Source of the DNA: Clostridia bacterium
GTDB lineage: Bacteria > Bacillota > Clostridia > TANB77 > UBA1234
DNA length: 36,297 nt
NCBI GenBank assembly: GCA_900753975.1
Contig: CAAEBC010000067.1
Location: forward strand, 1-36,297
Reading direction: 5' to 3'
A program made the translations under genes and the position numbers. The notes beneath the pieces are model-generated. The model had not been told where the DNA came from. It made no database searches and saw only the letters and a list, made by a program, of their open reading frames with translations. Below, piece after piece: positions 9,220 through 17,068 of the stretch (position 1 is the first letter of the stretch; every line of letters starts with the position of its first letter).

Positions 9220-9654
9220 ATGGATAATGCTTCTAAAGCTCTTATAATGGCTGGAGGAATTTTGATAGCTGTACTTGTGATAAGTGTATCTTTGTATGTT
9301 ATAACTTCTGCACGTGGTGTTGCAAAGGCATCTAATGAACGAGTAGAAGCAAATGCCGTACAGTCATTTAACAGATTTTATGCTGCATACACGTCTGATG
9401 GTTCTGCTGTAACTGTTAAGGGGATAGATGCTGTAAATATTTATAGAAAAGCGCTTGATGACTCTAAAAGAGAAAGTGGTGCACTTCACACAATAGAAAT
9501 AGGTGGGGTTGACACTTCTATTGTAACAATATCAAATGCGCTAGATACTGGAACTGGTAATGGAACCGGTGCAGATATGTATGCACAGCCTTATTCGTTC
9601 AGTTATGATACTGATGTTGATGGATATGTTTGCAAAATCTATTTATCTAAATAG
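9220..9654 (+). CDS. Pilin-like protein B, paralogue of A
   Basis: A 144-residue protein. Residues 1-12 (MDNASKALIMAG) are the same as in the preceding gene; the membrane helix runs on to about residue 30, and ANAVQSFNRFYAAYTSD then echoes IAVQMFNNNFQQYAEHE of A. The C-terminal halves have diverged, with a Gly/Thr-rich stretch (TGTGNGTGAD) here. Tandem duplication followed by divergence is the simplest reading; A and B could be co-assembling major and minor subunits. It begins 27 bases after A behind AGAGGTG. Function inferred from shape and context. Confidence 0.6.
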   Translation: MDNASKALIMAGGILIAVLVISVSLYVITSARGVAKASNERVEANAVQSFNRFYAAYTSDGSAVTVKGIDAVNIYRKALDDSKRESGALHTIEIGGVDTSIVTISNALDTGTGNGTGADMYAQPYSFSYDTDVDGYVCKIYLSK

Positions 9655-9683
9655 TAAAATGAAAAGGAGGTAGTAGCGAGAAA

Positions 9684-10106
9684 ATGAGTGATGTTGGAAA
9701 AGCGATATATTTGGCTTGTAGTGCATTGTTATTTATTTTTGCAGCAACTGCCTCTATTTATTTATACACTACTTTAAATACATATCTAGACGATGCAATA
9801 TTTCTTACAAATGTGTATGATAGAGCAGAAGGACAAAAAGAATTAAATGTTGGCGAGGAAAGAAAAGCAGAAAAAAGAAAAATTGGTGCTTCTGAAGTCT
9901 TGATAACTATTACTAATATGGAACAAATGCATATTGATTCAGTAATAGTAAAAGTAAAGGCAAATAGCACAGCAGTTAAGTTTAACGCTAAAGATGATAA
10001 TGATGAAGAGATTGCAAAAAAAATAAAGAAACTTGGCGATATATCATCAAAGAAATTTTCTTACAGTTATTCTTCAGAAACTAAAACTGTTACATATACA
10101 GGCTGA
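9684..10106 (+). CDS. Pilin-like protein C, diverged relative of A and B
   Basis: A 140-residue protein beginning MSDVGKAIYLACSALLF, which fits the same pattern as A and B: M, D/S, N/D, two residues, K-A, a hydrophobic pair, A, then one helix to about residue 29. A lysine- and glutamate-rich stretch (about 50-70) leads to a beta-rich domain (VLITITNMEQMHIDSVIVKVKA). No cleavage motif is visible. Good AAGGAGG site, with a longer gap (GTAGTAGCGAGAAA) to ATG 9684. Probably a minor subunit of the same filament or pseudopilus; membership of the A/B family rests on the N-terminal pattern alone. Confidence 0.5.
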   Translation: MSDVGKAIYLACSALLFIFAATASIYLYTTLNTYLDDAIFLTNVYDRAEGQKELNVGEERKAEKRKIGASEVLITITNMEQMHIDSVIVKVKANSTAVKFNAKDDNDEEIAKKIKKLGDISSKKFSYSYSSETKTVTYTG

Positions 10107-10127
10107 TATATTTAGGAGGGGATATTT

Positions 10128-10622
10128 TTGGAAGATTCATTAATTACAATATTTTCAATAATTCTTGCTGTATTATTGATGTTTATTTTTCCACTAATGG
10201 ATACATGGGAAAGGCAAGATGATATATCATATATGTCTGTGTATGCAAATGTAGTTGAATTTGTAGATTCTGCTAGAAACTTAGGGTATATTACATCTGA
10301 TATGTATTATTCATTTCTACGTTCTGTATATTCGACAGGTAATAGATATCAAATTACATTAGAACACAGAAACTTTGAATTAGTACCTGGTTTTGAAAGT
10401 GGTGTGTATGTAAATACGTATACAAATTCTATAATAAACAAATTAAATACTACTGGTAGATATGATATGGAAGCAGGAGATTATTTTTATGTCTCAGTAA
10501 AAAATACTAACAAGACACAAGCCACACAAATTCAAGAAGTAATATATGCCTCAACCCAAGAGACTTTTAAGATTGGTGTTCCTTATGGTGGGATGGTTAG
10601 AAACACTTCGTCGAAAAAGTAA
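10128..10622 (+). CDS. Small membrane-anchored protein of the pilus-like operon (TTG start)
   Basis: A 164-residue protein starting at TTG 10128, six bases after a strong AGGAGGGG site; no ATG fits. An N-terminal helix (about 5-24) is followed by WERQDDISYMSVYANVVEFVDSA, then a soluble domain with aromatic-rich beta segments. The layout resembles a minor pseudopilin or TadE-like anchored protein, but no family signature is visible. It begins 21 bases after protein C and is followed by the last gene after 44 bases. Exported soluble domain inferred from the positive-inside pattern; function unknown. Confidence 0.5.
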   Translation: MEDSLITIFSIILAVLLMFIFPLMDTWERQDDISYMSVYANVVEFVDSARNLGYITSDMYYSFLRSVYSTGNRYQITLEHRNFELVPGFESGVYVNTYTNSIINKLNTTGRYDMEAGDYFYVSVKNTNKTQATQIQEVIYASTQETFKIGVPYGGMVRNTSSKK

Positions 10623-10666
10623 ATTGATATTCTCACTTTTATAATTTAGTAAGAAAGGAGGAAAAC

Positions 10667-11923
10667 ATGAAAGTACTTCATTGGGCAATTATACTTGTTA
10701 TAATATTATTGCCTGTTTCAATAGTTTGTAGAGTAAATACAAATGCAAAATTCTCTTCATTAAAAGATGAAGTTAGAATAAATAACGCAATCGATACAGC
10801 AACTAAAGATGCTATAGATCAGATTATTACAATAAGTGGTTTTAATTACGACGATGAGTTTGGAGAGGTTATAGACATTACTCCAGAACTTGCACAAGAA
10901 ACTATAAATACATTTTTTCATACGTTGGCAGTAAATTATAATATTCCATATATGAATTCAGAAGCATCTGCTTATTTTTCTTCTGATTCTTCGGATAGTT
11001 ATATAAAAAATTATTTTTCTACTTATGTACCTGCGATAATGATTGTTGCCTATGATGGTTTTTATGTGTATTCTCTTGACTTAACTGGTGGGGGATATAA
11101 ATATCAACTTTCATCGAAGATACCGTTTACATGTAGTTCTTCGGATGGTAGGTATTCGATTGGCTATACATTAGGAAACGATATTTATTTATATGTTGAT
11201 GGTAAATGTTATACTGGAACTGTTTCTGGCAATTCCTATAACGAAATTGTAGAAAAGTATAATGAACTTTGTAATAATTATGGACTTGATACAACTCAGA
11301 ATCAAGATCCAGAAACAATTGCTGCTTTGACAAACGATATATCTTTATTGATGTATGCTTTTGAACAATCGATAGGAGTAAATCACGTAGAGTTTGACGA
11401 ATCTATTTTTCCAAAACGTAATGTCACAAATTTTATGCAAGACTATGAGAAAAATAGTGGTGATAATTCATATAGTGTTGGACCATTTCACGAAAAACGT
11501 AGAAAAACTATAATTGATATAATTACAGCTTCTCTTACAGAAGAAATAAACGTTGAACAAAACAGATTTGCTGATTTAGTTGGCGTAACATATAATTTTT
11601 ATTTTCCAACTTTATCTGAGCAAGACTGGATAAACACTATCGACGATATATCTTTCCTTGCATTTGTTCAAGGTATACCTATGGGAAATGCTGAAAGTAC
11701 ATATTATAACAATTTTGCTTTAGGTGGTTCTAAGATTGTTAAAAAAGATTATATATATATAAATGAAGTAAATGGTGTTAGATTATATCATAATCATAAT
11801 TGCCCAACAATAGTTGGTGCAGATGGTGAAGTTAATGATGATAAGATAGAATATATTGTTTTATCAAAAGAAGAAGCAATTTCAGATGAATACAAAGCAT
11901 ATCCTTGTTTGATATGTAATTAA
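10667..11923 (+). CDS. Large anchored surface protein ending in a His/Cys metal-site motif
   Basis: Last gene of the operon, 418 residues, behind AAAGGAGG. One N-terminal membrane helix (about 4-22) is followed by a long soluble region, presumably outside the cell. Early residues (NAIDTATKDAIDQI) resemble the start of TadE/TadG-type pseudopilins, but I cannot assign a family. The last 45 residues contain YHNHNCP, then about 30 residues, then YPCLICN. This H/C...CxxC arrangement, with an SKEEA segment between, resembles the small zinc-binding tail found in Ada-type and secreted nuclease proteins. It may bind zinc or form disulphides outside the cell. Could be a tip adhesin or pilus anchor; that is a guess from position and size. 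Confidence 0.5.
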   Translation: MKVLHWAIILVIILLPVSIVCRVNTNAKFSSLKDEVRINNAIDTATKDAIDQIITISGFNYDDEFGEVIDITPELAQETINTFFHTLAVNYNIPYMNSEASAYFSSDSSDSYIKNYFSTYVPAIMIVAYDGFYVYSLDLTGGGYKYQLSSKIPFTCSSSDGRYSIGYTLGNDIYLYVDGKCYTGTVSGNSYNEIVEKYNELCNNYGLDTTQNQDPETIAALTNDISLLMYAFEQSIGVNHVEFDESIFPKRNVTNFMQDYEKNSGDNSYSVGPFHEKRRKTIIDIITASLTEEINVEQNRFADLVGVTYNFYFPTLSEQDWINTIDDISFLAFVQGIPMGNAESTYYNNFALGGSKIVKKDYIYINEVNGVRLYHNHNCPTIVGADGEVNDDKIEYIVLSKEEAISDEYKAYPCLICN

Positions 11924-11963
11924 AAACCTATATTTGGTATTTTCAAATATAGGTTTTATTTTT
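11923..11963 (+). terminator. Terminator of the pilus-like operon
   Basis: A 14-bp perfect stem (11923-11936 with 11944-11957) with a 7-base loop is followed by a T-rich run. It overlaps the stop codon of the last gene and ends the ten-gene unit. I see nothing further between here and the minus-strand terminator at 12061. Confidence 0.9.
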
Positions 11964-12060
11964 TTGCTAATAAAAATTTATGAGAGAACACTTTTTAATC
12001 GTACCATATAAAAACATAGAAAAGCTTTATAAGTAGTACTTTTTAAAAGTGAAAAATCAC

Positions 12061-12097
12061 AAAAAATGCCCCTCTCGGCAATGAATGCTAAGAGGGG
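12061..12097 (-). terminator. Terminator of the minus-strand membrane-protein unit
   Basis: Arms 12069-12080 and 12086-12097 form a 12-position stem with one wobble and one mismatch. On the minus strand it is followed by TTTTTT. It lies immediately past the stop of the 12103-12720 gene. Its core (CCCCTC...CGGCA) recurs in the terminator of the paralogue at 14900. Confidence 0.85.
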
Positions 12098-12102
12098 ATT
12101 TG

Positions 12103-12720
12103 TTAACGTTTGAGTATAACTCTACCTTCTTCATTAATTTCGATATGGTTCTTTAGAATGCTGATTATTAGCTTTTCGGTAAGAATTACCAGAGCGATTT
12201 TGAGGCCAAAAATAATTCCCTTGCCAAAGTTCATAATATATTTGTCTATATATGTGAAGAAATCAGCATCGTTTGTTGGAATGAATGATGTGCTTACGCA
12301 CAGTATGATGGCAACAATACCGATAGCAAGGTACGAAATCAAGCATGTTTTAGATTTTTCGAAAAATCTCTTTATGACATGCATCATGCTGACTCCGAAG
12401 GTAAGAATGATTCCGAGTAGACTTGCTTCTCGAATTACGTATTGGATGCAGCTGTAAACCGCATTCATGAAAGCAAAGTTTTCACCAAAGGCGGACCATT
12501 CAATCACAAATGGGCCGTAGAAGATATACATGACTTCGCGATAGAACATGTAGTCTAAGAGCCTCAAGAGTGATAATAGTGCCACCAGCGAGAATGTGCT
12601 CACGATATTATGGACACTTAACCGATAAATCCATGAGCTGTTGCGAATACCTAACTTCCTGTTGAGAGCCAAGTGAAGCGGGAAACTTGTGATCAGAAAC
12701 ACTATGAGAGCCAATGCCAT
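12103..12720 (-). CDS. Multi-pass membrane protein, paralogue of the 14953-15522 protein
   Basis: A 205-residue protein of unknown function with about five or six membrane helices (near 1-18, 35-55, 65-110, 120-140, 170-190). The ATG follows AAAGGGG by nine bases. It is clearly related to the protein at 14953-15522 on the other side of uvrC. Shared points are the hydrophobic start and basic turn (NRKLG / SKKLV), a C-x-x-YVIR motif in the middle, and FIPTNDADFF matching FHMPVDNAEYY. G+C is higher than in neighbouring genes (24 of 60 bases at 12421-12480). It has its own near-consensus promoter and its own terminator, so it is a single-gene unit, possibly acquired. No enzyme motif is visible. 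Confidence 0.75.
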   Translation of the reverse strand: MALALIVFLITSFPLHLALNRKLGIRNSSWIYRLSVHNIVSTFSLVALLSLLRLLDYMFYREVMYIFYGPFVIEWSAFGENFAFMNAVYSCIQYVIREASLLGIILTFGVSMMHVIKRFFEKSKTCLISYLAIGIVAIILCVSTSFIPTNDADFFTYIDKYIMNFGKGIIFGLKIALVILTEKLIISILKNHIEINEEGRVILKR

Positions 12721-12802
12721 GTTTGTTACCCCTTTCTACTACTTTTATGCGATAAGGAACCGAGTAATTACTTTCCTCCTTTCAATCAATACACTAGTAT
12801 AC

Positions 12803-12831
12803 ATAATACCATAGAAACAACTTTTTGTCAA
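12803..12831 (-). promoter_or_regulatory. Promoter of the 12103-12720 gene
   Basis: On the minus strand TTGACA (12831-12826) and TATTAT (12808-12803) are 17 bp apart, followed by GTATAC. The whole block closely matches the promoter of the paralogous gene at 15611-15639. The 5' leader is about 76 bases. It contains a strong but remote AAAGGAGG at about 12783-12776 that serves no ATG-started frame, plus the working AAAGGGG near the start. Confidence 0.85.
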
Positions 12832-12953
12832 TTGTTAGAGGTTACTACGTTACATCAATATATTATTTTATGCTGATAAATATAAAGCCGTAGATAATTA
12901 ATTTCTTATAAAATATTAGTTATATCTTACACATTTTATTTTTTGCTGTTTAA

Positions 12954-12982
12954 TTGAAAAAGGTGAAAAGTTCTGCTAAAAT
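12954..12982 (+). promoter_or_regulatory. uvrC promoter
   Basis: TTGAAA (12954-12959), 17 bp, TAAAAT (12977-12982). Transcription would begin near 12990, about 70 bases before the uvrC start. The 340-base gap between the two genes holds this promoter and the divergent one at 12803; nothing else is evident. Confidence 0.65.
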
Positions 12983-13062
12983 TAAATAAGATTTAGATGT
13001 CTATAATTAAATTATAACAATTAGGCAAATGATTTTTGATATATTTTTATGGAGCGAGATTT

Positions 13063-14901
13063 ATGGATGAGAATATAAAAAATTTTCCAAGTGAAAGAAT
13101 TAAAGAGGATTTAAAAAAGCTTCCTGAAAGACCAGGAGTTTATATTATGAAAGATAAAAACGATAACATCTTATATGTCGGTAAAGCTGTTATTTTAAAA
13201 AACAGGGTAAGACAGTATTTTCAAAAGACAAATAAAACGGAGCGAATTAAAAAGATGGTTTCGCAAATTGATCATTTTGAATATATTGTTGTTGATAGTG
13301 AGATGGAAGCTCTTATTTTAGAGTGCAATCTTATAAAGCTTCACAGACCAAAATATAACGTTTTACTAAAAGATGATAAGATGTATCCATATATTAAAAT
13401 AACTTTAAATGAAGATTATCCTACGGTTAGAATTACGAGAAAGAAATTTAACGACGGTGCGAAATATTTTGGACCATATACGAATGCTTTTGCTGTTAAA
13501 GAAACGGTTGAATTTTTGAATAAGACTTTTAAGCTTAAACATTGTAGAAAGATTTTTAAAGATGGAAAATATGAGACACCTTGTTTAAATTATCATATAA
13601 AAAGATGCATGGGAATATGCCAAGGTAATGTTTCAAAAGAAGAATATATGAAAGTTATTAATCAGGTTATAGATGTTTTAGATGGAAAATCTGAAGCACT
13701 AATTAAGCAAATAGATGCTGATATGCAAAAGGCTTCTTCTGAACTAAATTTTGAAAAAGCAGCAGAGTTAAGAGATAAAAAGATTAGTTTAGAGAATTTG
13801 ATGCAAAAGCAAAAAATGGATTCGTTTAGTGAGAATAATATTGATGTAATTGGAATTGTGAAATATTTAGATAAAGCTTCAATAGAAGTTTTTAATATTA
13901 GAAATAGTAGAATGATTGGCGGAGAAAATTTTATTTTAAAAGATGTAGAAGAATTTTCTGAAAGCGATTTAATTTTTGATTTTATGAAGCAGTATTATAA
14001 CGATGGAAATGTGCCAGATAAGATAATGTTTAGATATGAATTTCCTGATATGGAGCTTGCTAGAAATTTGCTTATGAAGATTGGTAATAAGAAAAATTTA
14101 GAATTCAAGATTCCAAAACGTGGTGAAAAAGTTAAGCTTATAGATATGGCAGAGAGGAATGCAAAAATTTCTATGCAAAATAAAACTGACTCGATTGAAA
14201 ACGAAGGACTTCTTGTGGAGCTTATGAACTTGCTTCATTTGAAAGAGTTGCCAAAGAGGATAGAGAGTTTTGATATCTCAAACATTTCTGGTACTGATAC
14301 TGTTGCTGGTATAGTTGTTTTTGAAAATGCTAAGCCGAAGAAATCTGATTATAGAAGAATAAAGATTAAAACCGTTGAAGGTCAAAACGATGTTGGATGT
14401 ATGCGTGAAGTTTTGATGCGTAGATTAAAGTATTGCAAAGAAGATTTTGATGGTAAGTCTCCTTATAGTTCGTCGCCTAACTTAATTTTAATGGATGGTG
14501 GTATTTCTCAAGTAAGAGTTGCTAAAAATGTTGTGCGTGAGTATGGGCTTACTATACCTGTATTTGGTATGGTTAAAGACGGCAAGCATAGAACTAGGAC
14601 TATAGTTGATGAAGATGGAAGAGAATATGAAATAAAGTCTAATGAACTTTTTAACTTAGTTACTTTTTTGCAAGATGAGGTTCATAATACGGCTATTGAA
14701 TATCATAGAAAACTGAGACAAAATAGGGTGAGAGAATCAGAGCTTGATAAGGTTGATGGCATTGGCGAAAAAAAGAAAAAAGCTCTTTTGCAAAGGTTTA
14801 AATCTGTCAGAAAAATAAAAGAAGCAAGTGTTGAAGAACTATGCCTGGTTGACGGAATTAATGAAGAACTTGCACAAAGGATTTTGTATACGTTAGAATA
14901 A
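13063..14901 (+). CDS. uvrC: UvrABC system excinuclease subunit C
   Basis: Makes both incisions around bulky DNA lesions in nucleotide excision repair. The GIY-YIG nuclease domain is N-terminal (G25-V-Y27 and Y38-V-G40). A cysteine cluster (LKHCRK, TPCLNY, RCMGICQG) matches the UvrC iron-sulphur site. The UVR UvrB-binding helix pair (LNFEKAAELRDKK) lies in the middle. The RNase H-like second nuclease domain has SFDISNISG and LILMDGG, and tandem helix-hairpin-helix motifs end the protein. Length 612 is normal. ATG 13063 is chosen because GGAGCGAG lies just before it; a frame-extending ATG at 13036 lacks a site. Own promoter upstream; the convergent neighbour's terminator touches its stop codon. 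Confidence 0.97.
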   Translation: MDENIKNFPSERIKEDLKKLPERPGVYIMKDKNDNILYVGKAVILKNRVRQYFQKTNKTERIKKMVSQIDHFEYIVVDSEMEALILECNLIKLHRPKYNVLLKDDKMYPYIKITLNEDYPTVRITRKKFNDGAKYFGPYTNAFAVKETVEFLNKTFKLKHCRKIFKDGKYETPCLNYHIKRCMGICQGNVSKEEYMKVINQVIDVLDGKSEALIKQIDADMQKASSELNFEKAAELRDKKISLENLMQKQKMDSFSENNIDVIGIVKYLDKASIEVFNIRNSRMIGGENFILKDVEEFSESDLIFDFMKQYYNDGNVPDKIMFRYEFPDMELARNLLMKIGNKKNLEFKIPKRGEKVKLIDMAERNAKISMQNKTDSIENEGLLVELMNLLHLKELPKRIESFDISNISGTDTVAGIVVFENAKPKKSDYRRIKIKTVEGQNDVGCMREVLMRRLKYCKEDFDGKSPYSSSPNLILMDGGISQVRVAKNVVREYGLTIPVFGMVKDGKHRTRTIVDEDGREYEIKSNELFNLVTFLQDEVHNTAIEYHRKLRQNRVRESELDKVDGIGEKKKKALLQRFKSVRKIKEASVEELCLVDGINEELAQRILYTLE

Positions 14902-14934
14902 AAAAAGAACCCCTCGGCAGAGTGCCAAGGGGGG
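14900..14934 (-). terminator. Terminator of the 14953-15522 gene
   Basis: Arms 14910-14919 and 14923-14932 form a 10-bp stem with a three-base loop. On the minus strand a TTCTTTTTTT run follows. The T-run overlaps the uvrC stop codon, so the cassette ends exactly at the end of uvrC. On the plus strand there is no T-run. Confidence 0.88.
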
Positions 14935-14952
14935 TGTGGGGAACGCGTCGTA

Positions 14953-15522
14953 TTAGCGGCGGTGCTGTTTCCGCTGTTTGATTCCCATCACGAAAATCCC
15001 AGCACAGAAGCTGAGGATACCGATGATGAAGAACCAAAACCTGTTTGCGACCCATTCAATGGCTGCAAACAGCTTCTGGTAGTACTCTGCATTATCCACA
15101 GGCATGTGGAACACACGAATCACTACCAAAATGCAGGCGAACGTGCACACCAGCACAGCCACCAGCTTGTCAGCCTTGCCATAACGACAGACCAACTGCA
15201 CGGTGGCCAAGCAAACCGCACCCGTGCTGACCATGATTGCGACCTGCCGGATGACGTAACACAGCACTGTCAAAGCACGAGAGTGTGCTCTGAGGTTCAG
15301 GACCACGTCATCTTTGAGAATCTCCTTGAAGTCGGCGAACCATTGAAGATTCATAACCTCAAAGATCACGGGAGCTAGCAACATCAAGGAGCTGACTACG
15401 AGAGTGTAGATACTCACGTGTCGCATCCAGTTGCTAAACCCACCTTTCCGTTCTACAAGCTTTTTGCTTGTGGAGAGCCAGATGGGGGCGAGAAGACACA
15501 TGGCAACAAGATTAATAAACAC
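14953..15522 (-). CDS. Multi-pass membrane protein, paralogue of the 12103-12720 protein
   Basis: An integral membrane protein of 189 residues and unknown function, with helices near 1-17, 35-55, 90-130 and 160-180. I place the start at GTG 15522, with AAGGGAGG eight bases upstream; this aligns its N-terminus with the paralogue (hydrophobic helix then SKKLV versus NRKLG). A longer frame from GTG 15555 has no ribosome site. Shared with the paralogue: C-x-x-YVIR, the P-V-D-N-A-E-Y-Y segment and similar helix spacing. Base composition is foreign: 29 of 60 bases at 15061-15120 are G or C, against 13 of 60 in pgi at 16141-16200. It ends in basic KQRKQHRR. Own promoter, leader hairpin and terminator. 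Confidence 0.75.
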   Translation of the reverse strand: MFINLVAMCLLAPIWLSTSKKLVERKGGFSNWMRHVSIYTLVVSSLMLLAPVIFEVMNLQWFADFKEILKDDVVLNLRAHSRALTVLCYVIRQVAIMVSTGAVCLATVQLVCRYGKADKLVAVLVCTFACILVVIRVFHMPVDNAEYYQKLFAAIEWVANRFWFFIIGILSFCAGIFVMGIKQRKQHRR

Positions 15523-15553
15523 TACAACTTTCCTCCCTTTACTTTTGTTCCCC

Positions 15554-15589
15554 ACCTAGAAGCGATTTTAGTTAAACTTACTTCTAGGT
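15554..15589 (-). promoter_or_regulatory. Leader hairpin ahead of the membrane-protein gene
   Basis: Arms 15554-15562 and 15581-15589 pair perfectly over 9 bp around an 18-base AT-rich loop. It lies in the 5' leader (start point about 15604, gene start 15522), ending about 15 bases before the ribosome site. It has no T-run, so it is not a terminator. It could affect message stability or be a protein or DNA-binding site; the paralogue's leader lacks a matching hairpin. Confidence 0.55.
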
Positions 15590-15610
15590 AAAGTATATGG
15601 TTACGTATAC

Positions 15611-15639
15611 ATAATACACTAAAAACGACTTTTTGTCAA
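15611..15639 (-). promoter_or_regulatory. Promoter of the 14953-15522 gene
   Basis: Minus strand TTGACA (15639-15634), 17 bp, TATTAT (15616-15611), then GTATAC. The block TTGACAAAAAGT-CGTTT and its -10 flank are nearly the same as at 12803-12831, showing that promoter and gene were duplicated or acquired together. Confidence 0.85.
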
Positions 15640-15739
15640 CCTGTCGACTGGGTAATACTGGCTTAATATCCAACAATTTCCAGTTCGTTAATATTCATTT
15701 TTTCTATTACGAACTATTTAAACGATTTTTATTTTTAAG

Positions 15740-15768
15740 TTGATTATAAAATAAACAAGTTATATAAT
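15740..15768 (+). promoter_or_regulatory. pgi promoter
   Basis: TTGATT (15740-15745), 17 bp, TATAAT (15763-15768), a sigma-A type promoter about 37 bases before the pgi start. Confidence 0.7.
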
Positions 15769-15804
15769 TTGTATATGTTGTAGAGATTTTACTAAGGAGG
15801 AAAG

Positions 15805-17061
15805 ATGATGAAATTAGATTTAAGCAATTCGGGAATATCTGAAAAAGAGATTTTAAAGTATAAAAAAGAAGTCTTAAAGGCACATACTAATCTTCATGAA
15901 AAGCAAGGGGCTGGAAGTGATTTTCTAGGATGGGTTAATCTTAAAATTGATGTTCAAGAGTTAGAGAAGATAAAGGTTGCTGCAAGTAAGATTAGAAAGC
16001 AATCTGATGTGCTTATTGTTATAGGTATTGGTGGTTCATATTTAGGTTCAAAAGCGGTTATAGATGCATTATCTCATACTTTTAATCCTAAGAATGTTAT
16101 TTTCGCTGGAAATAATATGAGTTCAGATTATCTAAATGATTTGCTAGATTATATTAAAGATAAAGACATTTTTTTAAATGTTATATCTAAATCTGGTACG
16201 ACTATAGAGCCAGCTTTGACTTTTAAAGTATTAAGAGAATATATAGAAGAAAAATATGGGGAAGATAAAGCAAAAGACAGAATTTTCGTTACGACTGATA
16301 AAGAAAAAGGCGTATTAAAGAAATTAGCTGATGAAAAAGGTTATGAAACTTTTGTAGTTCCTGATGATATTGGTGGTAGATATTCTGTGTTTACAGCAGT
16401 TGGGCTACTTCCAATAGCAAGTGCTGGAATTAATATTGATAGACTTCTTGATGGCGTTTATTCAGCAGAAAAGAAATATTCTTCTTTAGAAAATAATGAT
16501 TGCTACGATTATGCAGTTGCAAGAAATATTATGTATAAAAAGAAAAAGAAGATTGAGCTTTTAGTAAATTACGAACCAAAACTACATTATATAAGTGAGT
16601 GGTGGAAACAATTATTTGGTGAGAGTGAAGGTAAAGAGGAAAAAGGAATTTTTCCTGCAAGTGTAGATAATACAACAGATTTGCACTCGATGGGGCAATA
16701 TATTCAAGAAGGTGAGAGAATTCTTTTTGAAACTGTAATAAATATAAAGAAACCATATAGAGACTTTACTTTAACTTGTGAAGAAGGTTCACCGGATGCA
16801 CTTGATTATTTAAATGGAAAAACTTTAAATGAAATCAATCATAAAGCTATGGAAGGAACTGTGATTGCCCATGTTAATGGAAAGGTTCCAAATATAATGA
16901 TTGAAGTAGACAAGCTTGATGAATTTAATTTAGGAGAACTTTTATATTTCTTTGAAAAAGCTTGTGGCATAAGTGGTCACTTGCTTGGAGTAAATCCGTT
17001 TAATCAACCAGGTGTAGAAGCATATAAGAAAGAAATGTTTAGACTTTTAGGTAGAAAATAA
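15805..17061 (+). CDS. pgi: Glucose-6-phosphate isomerase
   Basis: Interconverts glucose 6-phosphate and fructose 6-phosphate in glycolysis and gluconeogenesis. The sugar-isomerase fold is shown by VIGIGGSYLGSKA (about 71-84), KSGTTIEPA (the phosphate-binding serine/threonine loop), DDIGGRYSVFTAVG, the GQYIQEGERILFETVI region and the C-terminal GVNPFNQPGVEAYK signature with its catalytic lysine. Length 418 is slightly short of the usual 430-450 but no segment is missing. ATG 15805 or 15808 follows AAGGAGG. Single-gene unit with its own promoter and a strong terminator. Nearby GH15 gene suggests a link to alpha-glucan use, though not co-transcribed. Confidence 0.97.
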   Translation: MMKLDLSNSGISEKEILKYKKEVLKAHTNLHEKQGAGSDFLGWVNLKIDVQELEKIKVAASKIRKQSDVLIVIGIGGSYLGSKAVIDALSHTFNPKNVIFAGNNMSSDYLNDLLDYIKDKDIFLNVISKSGTTIEPALTFKVLREYIEEKYGEDKAKDRIFVTTDKEKGVLKKLADEKGYETFVVPDDIGGRYSVFTAVGLLPIASAGINIDRLLDGVYSAEKKYSSLENNDCYDYAVARNIMYKKKKKIELLVNYEPKLHYISEWWKQLFGESEGKEEKGIFPASVDNTTDLHSMGQYIQEGERILFETVINIKKPYRDFTLTCEEGSPDALDYLNGKTLNEINHKAMEGTVIAHVNGKVPNIMIEVDKLDEFNLGELLYFFEKACGISGHLLGVNPFNQPGVEAYKKEMFRLLGRK

Positions 17062-17068
17062 TGCATAT

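Noticed and set aside
12110..12876. Plus-strand frames opposite the membrane-protein gene
   Set aside because: No ribosome site; the minus-strand gene has promoter, terminator and a paralogue.
14962..15378. Plus-strand frames within the high-GC minus-strand gene
   Set aside because: Rich in His/Thr/Gln with no ribosome site or family motif; they are shadows of the minus-strand membrane-protein gene, whose promoter, terminator and paralogue support it.
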